Positions 45,544 through 48,893 of a stretch of 48,893 nt of DNA are shown in pieces (positions within the stretch are counted from its first letter, which is position 1; each line of letters starts with the position of its first letter). The position numbers and the translations under genes are program-made. The notes below the pieces were generated by a model. That model saw nothing but the letters and a program-made list of their open reading frames with translations. It searched no databases and had not been told where the DNA came from. Where the stretch lies: the NCBI GenBank assembly GCA_022072415.1, contig JAJVHW010000066.1, positions 1 through 48,893 on the forward strand, in the 5' to 3' direction. Source of the DNA: Planctomycetota bacterium (GTDB lineage Bacteria > Planctomycetota > JAJSAM01 > JAJVHW01).

Positions 45544-47864
45544 CGTCGATACCTCGATTTCGGCTGGTCATCGCCGGTCAGTTTCAGCAGTTGGTCGAAG
45601 GTCAGGGCGCCGACCGGCTTCTGCACGACCTTCTGTGTCGCCCGGATGAAGGGCCGGGAGGCGCAGGCATACCGCCAATCGTCGGCGCAGTTATGGACCA
45701 CGATTCCCCCTTCAACCGTGAATGCCCGCGTACTCGGCACCGTTAGGCAATACACGTCCCGCCTCTCTGGCAGCACGTCGACGTTTACGCAGCGCGCGCG
45801 CTTTACAGGCTCCGCCGCAGAATCGTGCTTGCGAGATGCGCGCAGCACAGACCAAATAACTTTCGCCGCACTCATCGCAAGTCGCCGCAACGCGCCTTTC
45901 CAAAATGGGGCGGATACTCCGCTCGAAGTGCTCGGAATGCCACCGACGGCCCTGCTCGCTGCCGTGCCATCGCCTTGCTGCATCAATGGCCTGGCTGATG
46001 GCCAGGCGGCCGCGCGCGCCGGATTCAGCCCCGTGCCGCGCTGATTTGTGCTCAAATCCTGTGATGCATTCGAGATTGGAAATTGAATTGTCGGCGCGGT
46101 CACCGTTGATGTGGTGGACGTGATGACCGGCAGGAATAGGCCCGCGATTGCTCTCCCAGACCTCCCGATGAAGGCGGCGGCCCTTACGCTGAAAGTACGC
46201 ACCGCAGAGGTAATACCGCTTGCCGGCGAATTCCTGAACAGTTTCGCTGATGATGTTTGGATCCATATTACGTCCTCGCCTTTCAATTGTGAGGCACACC
46301 GCCATGCGTCGCCCGACACCTTGAATCTATGATCCGGGGTGCACACCACTGAGCGCCCGTCTTCGAACGTAACCCGTACCACCGCCGCTGCTCGGCGTGT
46401 CAGGCGCGCGCCGCGATAGGCCCGGAAAGTGGCATCGTCAGACAGCACAAACCCGTTTTCCGGTAGCAGTTCGATCGGCACAGCCCCCGCTACCGTATCC
46501 ACCAGCGTCCCAGCGGCAAAACAGTGATCCTCGCTGTTCGTGTTCAGGTCCTCGAGCCGGTCCGGGTCGTGCTGCAGCATCGGGATGGTGTTGCGCGAGG
46601 CTTCGCACGTCGTGAAACACACCACCATGGGGTGGCCGTCCTCGTCGCCCTCCAGGCGGGAGCGCACGAGATCCCAGCCGCCGATCGCGCCTTTCTGCGC
46701 GACACGGGTATTATCCGCCGGCCGCCATGGGTACTTGCGACCGCTGCCCAGGTAGAGGTTCTCGGCAATCGACGGCCCGCCGTCTTCCTTGAAGGCGGAG
46801 GGGTCCAGCACCCCGTAGGCGTGCTCCGGGTCCTCCCGGCTGCGCTCGGCAATCCCGGCACCGACCGCATCGGCGGTCATCTTCAGGCCGACGTTATCGT
46901 GCACCTGGCCGTCGACCACCTTTACCCCGTACCACTCCCGGTACCGGACAAGACAACCACGGGGGATCTTCACGCGGTCGCCATGGATATTGCGCGCGTC
47001 GACCGCCTCGCTGGCCACCGCCCACCAGCCGACGCTGAACGGGCGCGCGCTGCCCCAGTCCATCGACCGGAAGCGCGCCCAGTCCTTGGGGATCTCGAAG
47101 GGCCGCACGACGTGCCGGGACTCCTCCCAGCAGTCGAAGAACGCGCCCGCCACGACGTTCCAGTCTCCGCGCGTCCAGGCCCGCCGCAGCGTCTCGTTGC
47201 CGTAGGTGGCCGCGATGATGCGGCGCAGGTAATGCGGGTCCTTCTCCTGCAGCTTCCGGTTGTCCCGCAGCCGAGAAGGGATGAACATGCGCGTCAATCC
47301 GGATTCCGGATCCACCCACGGCGTGAACGGCGTGGCGATCATGATGTAGCGGCGCTTCACCCATGCGTGCCCGACGCCGCCCGGGTTGCCGGTCAGGCGC
47401 ATGCTGCAATGCACGCCGTGCGGGCTGCGCAATGTCGAGATCATCAGGAGAACGCCCGCCGGGGTGGGATACTCGGTCACCTCGTCGAAGCTGATCCGCG
47501 TGTACTGGTGGCCGTGGTAATGCGTGTAATCGCGCTCATGCTCGATATAGCGCATCTTGACGGTCGCCCCGTTCGGCCAGTACCAGCAATTCGAGAACGG
47601 ATACCGGGGGCTCGGCTGCGTCTTGTAGATGGCGCCGGTCTTCGGGAAGATCTCGGCGGCGCGCACCTGCAGCTCCTCGAGATCGTTGTAGGTCTTGCGG
47701 AATACGATCCCGCGGTGCGCGGGACCGTCCAGCATGGCGCCGTCCTCCTGGTAACCGAGCTGGAAATCCGATTTCCCGCCGCCCCGCTCGCCCCCGAAGA
47801 AGAGTTCATCGACCCAATCAGCCAGGATCGCGCTGGTCTGCGGGCCGGGCTGCGGCTGCCACAT
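45540..47864 (-). CDS. terL: Terminase large subunit with in-frame intein (copy B)
   Basis: A 774-codon gene. Residues 1-447 and 726-774 are TerL; 448-725 are an intein. The ATPase has GGERGGGKSD (Walker A, Lys31) and RISFDEVTE (Walker B, Asp127/Glu128), then GNPGGVG. The nuclease has Asp269 in MDWGSARPFSVGW and Asp354 in GVLDPS; the third motif SEDH|C..DDWRY is interrupted by the intein, whose removal joins His447 to Cys726, three residues before Asp729. Without splicing the nuclease could not form. Homology to copy A TerL runs the full length. Confidence 0.93.
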   Translation of the reverse strand: MWQPQPGPQTSAILADWVDELFFGGERGGGKSDFQLGYQEDGAMLDGPAHRGIVFRKTYNDLEELQVRAAEIFPKTGAIYKTQPSPRYPFSNCWYWPNGATVKMRYIEHERDYTHYHGHQYTRISFDEVTEYPTPAGVLLMISTLRSPHGVHCSMRLTGNPGGVGHAWVKRRYIMIATPFTPWVDPESGLTRMFIPSRLRDNRKLQEKDPHYLRRIIAATYGNETLRRAWTRGDWNVVAGAFFDCWEESRHVVRPFEIPKDWARFRSMDWGSARPFSVGWWAVASEAVDARNIHGDRVKIPRGCLVRYREWYGVKVVDGQVHDNVGLKMTADAVGAGIAERSREDPEHAYGVLDPSAFKEDGGPSIAENLYLGSGRKYPWRPADNTRVAQKGAIGGWDLVRSRLEGDEDGHPMVVCFTTCEASRNTIPMLQHDPDRLEDLNTNSEDHCFAAGTLVDTVAGAVPIELLPENGFVLSDDATFRAYRGARLTRRAAAVVRVTFEDGRSVVCTPDHRFKVSGDAWRCASQLKGEDVIWIQTSSAKLFRNSPASGITSAVRTFSVRAAAFIGRSGRAIAGLFLPVITSTTSTVTAPTIQFPISNASQDLSTNQRGTGLNPARAAAWPSARPLMQQGDGTAASRAVGGIPSTSSGVSAPFWKGALRRLAMSAAKVIWSVLRASRKHDSAAEPVKRARCVNVDVLPERRDVYCLTVPSTRAFTVEGGIVVHNCADDWRYACASRPFIRATQKVVQKPVGALTFDQLLKLTGDDQPKSRYRR
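45690..46523 (-). other. Intein in TerL (278 residues)
   Basis: The splice junctions are Asp-His/Cys-Phe-Ala-Ala-Gly-Thr at the start (Cys1) and Val-Val-His-Asn/Cys at the end. Block A is CFAAGTLVDT; block B has VVCTPDHRFKV with the Thr-x-x-His motif; block F/G is VYCLTVPSTRAFTVEGGIVVHN. The terminal His-Asn and the following Cys are the canonical residues for class 1 splicing. The part between blocks B and F (about 160 residues) is Ser/Thr/Ala-rich without a homing endonuclease motif in this frame, because an HNH gene uses another frame here. The F-block histidine often present is Arg in STRAF. Confidence 0.9.
45712..46266 (-). CDS. HNH homing endonuclease nested in the intein in a different frame
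   Basis: A 184-residue protein with its own ribosome binding site: GAGG seven bases before ATG in ggcgaggacgtaatATG. The HNH core is LHREVWESNRGPIPAGHHVHHINGDRADNSISNL (33-66), with His51/His52 and Asn60. A C-terminal four-Cys zinc finger (CDECGESYLVC ... FCGGACK, 130-154) and a basic helix follow. The whole gene lies within the intein, offset by one base from the terL frame; the last 30 or so codons overlap the intein's splicing blocks F. It would cut intein-free terL alleles, such as copy A, and promote spread. In the usual arrangement the endonuclease is fused in-frame. Confidence 0.85.
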   Translation of the reverse strand: MDPNIISETVQEFAGKRYYLCGAYFQRKGRRLHREVWESNRGPIPAGHHVHHINGDRADNSISNLECITGFEHKSARHGAESGARGRLAISQAIDAARRWHGSEQGRRWHSEHFERSIRPILERRVAATCDECGESYLVCAARISQARFCGGACKARALRKRRRAAREAGRVLPNGAEYAGIHG

Positions 47865-48225
47865 CGTTGCTCTGCCCTGCGACCGGGTGCAGCTTCAGCC
47901 ATTCCTCCTTGGTCAGCTGCGGCCGCACGGTCACGTTATGGTTGTGTTCGACGGGTTTGTCCGGATCACCGGAATGCTCCATGGCGATCTGCGCGAGCTT
48001 CGGGTGCACGTACGGGGCGGCGGACTTCGCGGCCTCCAGGCGCATTTCCTTCGGCGCCTTCTGATCGCGCATCACCCTCAGCATGTACTGCAGGGGCGTA
48101 AGCCCGCTCTTGGCGATCTCCGCCTCGCGCGCGGCGGTGGCCTTGTTACGGCTGCCCTTCTTACGCCCCCCGTACTTCCGGCGCTTCGGGAGCTGTGCGG
48201 TGGTCGGTGTGTCTGCGGCGGTCAT
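47818..48225 (-). CDS. terS: Terminase small subunit (copy B)
   Basis: A 135-residue protein overlapping TerL by 47 bases. The basic start KRRKYGGRKKGSRNKATAARE is followed by a helix (LTPLQYMLRVMRD) and KEMRLEAAKSAAPYVHPKLAQIAMEHSG, typical of a widespread phage small-terminase group. Start at the ATG 48225; seven extra codons upstream are less likely. Quite different from the shorter copy A. Confidence 0.8.
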   Translation of the reverse strand: MTAADTPTTAQLPKRRKYGGRKKGSRNKATAAREAEIAKSGLTPLQYMLRVMRDQKAPKEMRLEAAKSAAPYVHPKLAQIAMEHSGDPDKPVEHNHNVTVRPQLTKEEWLKLHPVAGQSNDVAAAARPADQRDPG

Positions 48226-48260
48226 GCATGTGTGTCTATTTCGCAACTATTTTATAGTCC

Positions 48261-48776
48261 TCACGAATCCGGCCTCTGCGCCGGGATCCGGACTCCGCTG
48301 GCGGTCTGCGCCGGCACTGTCGGGTCCGTCGTCATGGAGTTCCCGTAACGGTTCGGACGCCACTGCCGCAGCTCGCGGATGTCCTGCTGCATGGTGTTGA
48401 TCGTCGCCTCCATGCCGTTCAGCCGCGTGCTCATCGTGGCCTCCAGTCCGGAGATCCGTGTTTCGATGACCTCGAAGCGCGCCTGACCGGCTTCGGTCTC
48501 CTGCTTGCCCTGCTGGACGGTGACATAGCCGCCGGCAGAGAGCCCCCCGGCGCTCAGCACGACGGCCAGGGCCTTGCCCAACCGCTTGAGGTTGACCGGC
48601 TGGGTGGCCTCGCCGCGGATCTGATCGCGGATCGCCTCGGCCTCGTCCTCGAGGGCCTGCAGCTGGGGCTGGAGCGCATCCAGGGCCGCGGAGCCGCCCT
48701 GCAGCACGGCCTCGTTGATGAGGCGGACGCGCCGGGCGTCGATGCGGGCCAGGGCGCGGTGCAAGTCCACGGCCAT
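48261..48776 (-). CDS. Membrane protein with coiled-coil regions
   Basis: A 171-residue protein. A cytoplasmic helical region (1-62), a membrane segment (about 68-88, LGKALAVVLSAGGLSAGGYV) and a long coiled coil (about 92-140, RFEVIETRISGLEATMSTRL...) then a Pro/Thr-rich tail. It lies in the place of the shorter membrane protein of copy A. This layout resembles an i-spanin or holin accessory protein, but no family is recognised. Confidence 0.6.
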   Translation of the reverse strand: MAVDLHRALARIDARRVRLINEAVLQGGSAALDALQPQLQALEDEAEAIRDQIRGEATQPVNLKRLGKALAVVLSAGGLSAGGYVTVQQGKQETEAGQARFEVIETRISGLEATMSTRLNGMEATINTMQQDIRELRQWRPNRYGNSMTTDPTVPAQTASGVRIPAQRPDS

Positions 48777-48779
48777 CGC

Positions 48780-48872
48780 TCACCCCCGCCCCTTGCGGCG
48801 CCGCAGCTTGCCGGGCAGGGAAAGCAGCCAGAGCACGACGCGAAACCAGCGCGGGAGGTACATGCCGCTCAT
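48780..48872 (-). CDS. MSG-family microprotein, copy 3 (30 residues)
   Basis: MSGMYLPRWFRVVLWLLSLP then GKLRRRKGRG. It shares the Met-Ser-Gly start, early Pro and Trp, hydrophobic centre and basic tail with 3445-3537 and 4740-4838. The ATG overlaps the stop of the upstream gene (ATGA), the same arrangement as copy 1. Confidence 0.55.
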   Translation of the reverse strand: MSGMYLPRWFRVVLWLLSLPGKLRRRKGRG

Positions 48873-48893
48873 TGCGTGCACGCCCTGATCTTC
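48869..48893 (-). CDS. C-terminal end of a small lipoprotein (partial)
   Basis: Only the last seven codons (KIRACTQ) and the stop lie within the window. The position before an MSG peptide and similarity to the tail of the lipoprotein at 3534-3719 (HKWLCGQ) identify it as the copy B counterpart. Its start is beyond the window. Confidence 0.45.

Noticed and set aside
46266-46305. Upstream ATG that would extend the nested HNH protein by 13 residues
   Set aside because: The internal ATG at 46266 has GAGG with seven-base spacing, while the outer one has none, and HNH enzymes of this type begin near this residue.
45690-46523. Reading the intein middle as a meaningful domain in the terL frame
   Set aside because: The Ser/Thr/Ala-rich sequence has no motif and is explained as the other-frame reading of the HNH gene.
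1-48893. Tandem prophages in a bacterial chromosome as the main interpretation
   Set aside because: Not excluded, but no bacterial genes are seen and the exact 127-base closure fits a circular phage assembly better; kept as an alternative.
1-48893. Restriction-modification, toxin-antitoxin or CRISPR systems
   Set aside because: Only an orphan methylase is present; no nuclease partner or paired toxin/antitoxin genes could be recognised.

Overview
The window is almost certainly phage DNA: a high-GC temperate phage with a podovirus-type virion. The early genes point to a Gram-negative (Pseudomonadota-like) host: several lipoproteins, a T4-type lysozyme, YqaJ/RecT recombination and a tRNA-Ser-type attachment core. 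No bacterial housekeeping gene is visible, and I cannot name the host. Nearly all genes are packed with ATGA, GTGA or TGATG stop/start overlaps.

Layout. (1) 1-2995, minus strand: packaging module copy A (portal N-terminus, a head protein, a conserved unknown, an intein-free terminase large subunit TerL, and the terminase small subunit TerS). (2) 3005-6388, minus: an unusual lysis/envelope cassette with a GH24 lysozyme, several lipoproteins, tiny membrane peptides and a membrane-anchored chymotrypsin-fold (S1A) serine protease. (3) 6429-13063, minus: small unknowns, then a RuvC-like nuclease, a NinB-like protein, helicase, primase zinc domain and replication initiator with a candidate origin. 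(4) 13265-14468: the immunity switch, with a leaderless YdaS/Cro-type gene transcribed left, a short CI-type repressor transcribed right, and five copies of an AAGCAnnTGCTT-type operator. (5) 14541-23796, plus: an operator-controlled early operon with a C5-cytosine methylase (carrying a nested gene), YqaJ exonuclease, RecT, a long array of small proteins, excisionase and integrase. (6) 23822-24022: attachment region containing the 3' half of a tRNA-Ser. (7) 24025-44108, minus: tail fibre-like protein, ejection/internal virion proteins, nozzle, tailspike, adaptor, capsid, scaffold and portal. (8) 44112-48893, minus: packaging module copy B, homologous to copy A but diverged, whose TerL is interrupted by an intein.

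How it fits together. CI-type repressor bound at the shared operators would silence both the leftward cro/replication promoter and the rightward recombination promoter. Integrase would act at the tRNA-Ser core. Late minus-strand transcription would make the lysis, packaging and virion proteins.

Main points for a second look: a 278-residue intein in TerL copy B, placed three residues before a nuclease-motif aspartate, that carries an HNH endonuclease gene in a different reading frame with its own ribosome binding site; a second nested gene inside the methylase; the S1A protease in the lysis cassette; and a 127-base exact repeat (1-127 = 44017-44143) which suggests that the sequence is a circular genome of about 44.0 kb read once around and then continued into a second allele of the packaging module.
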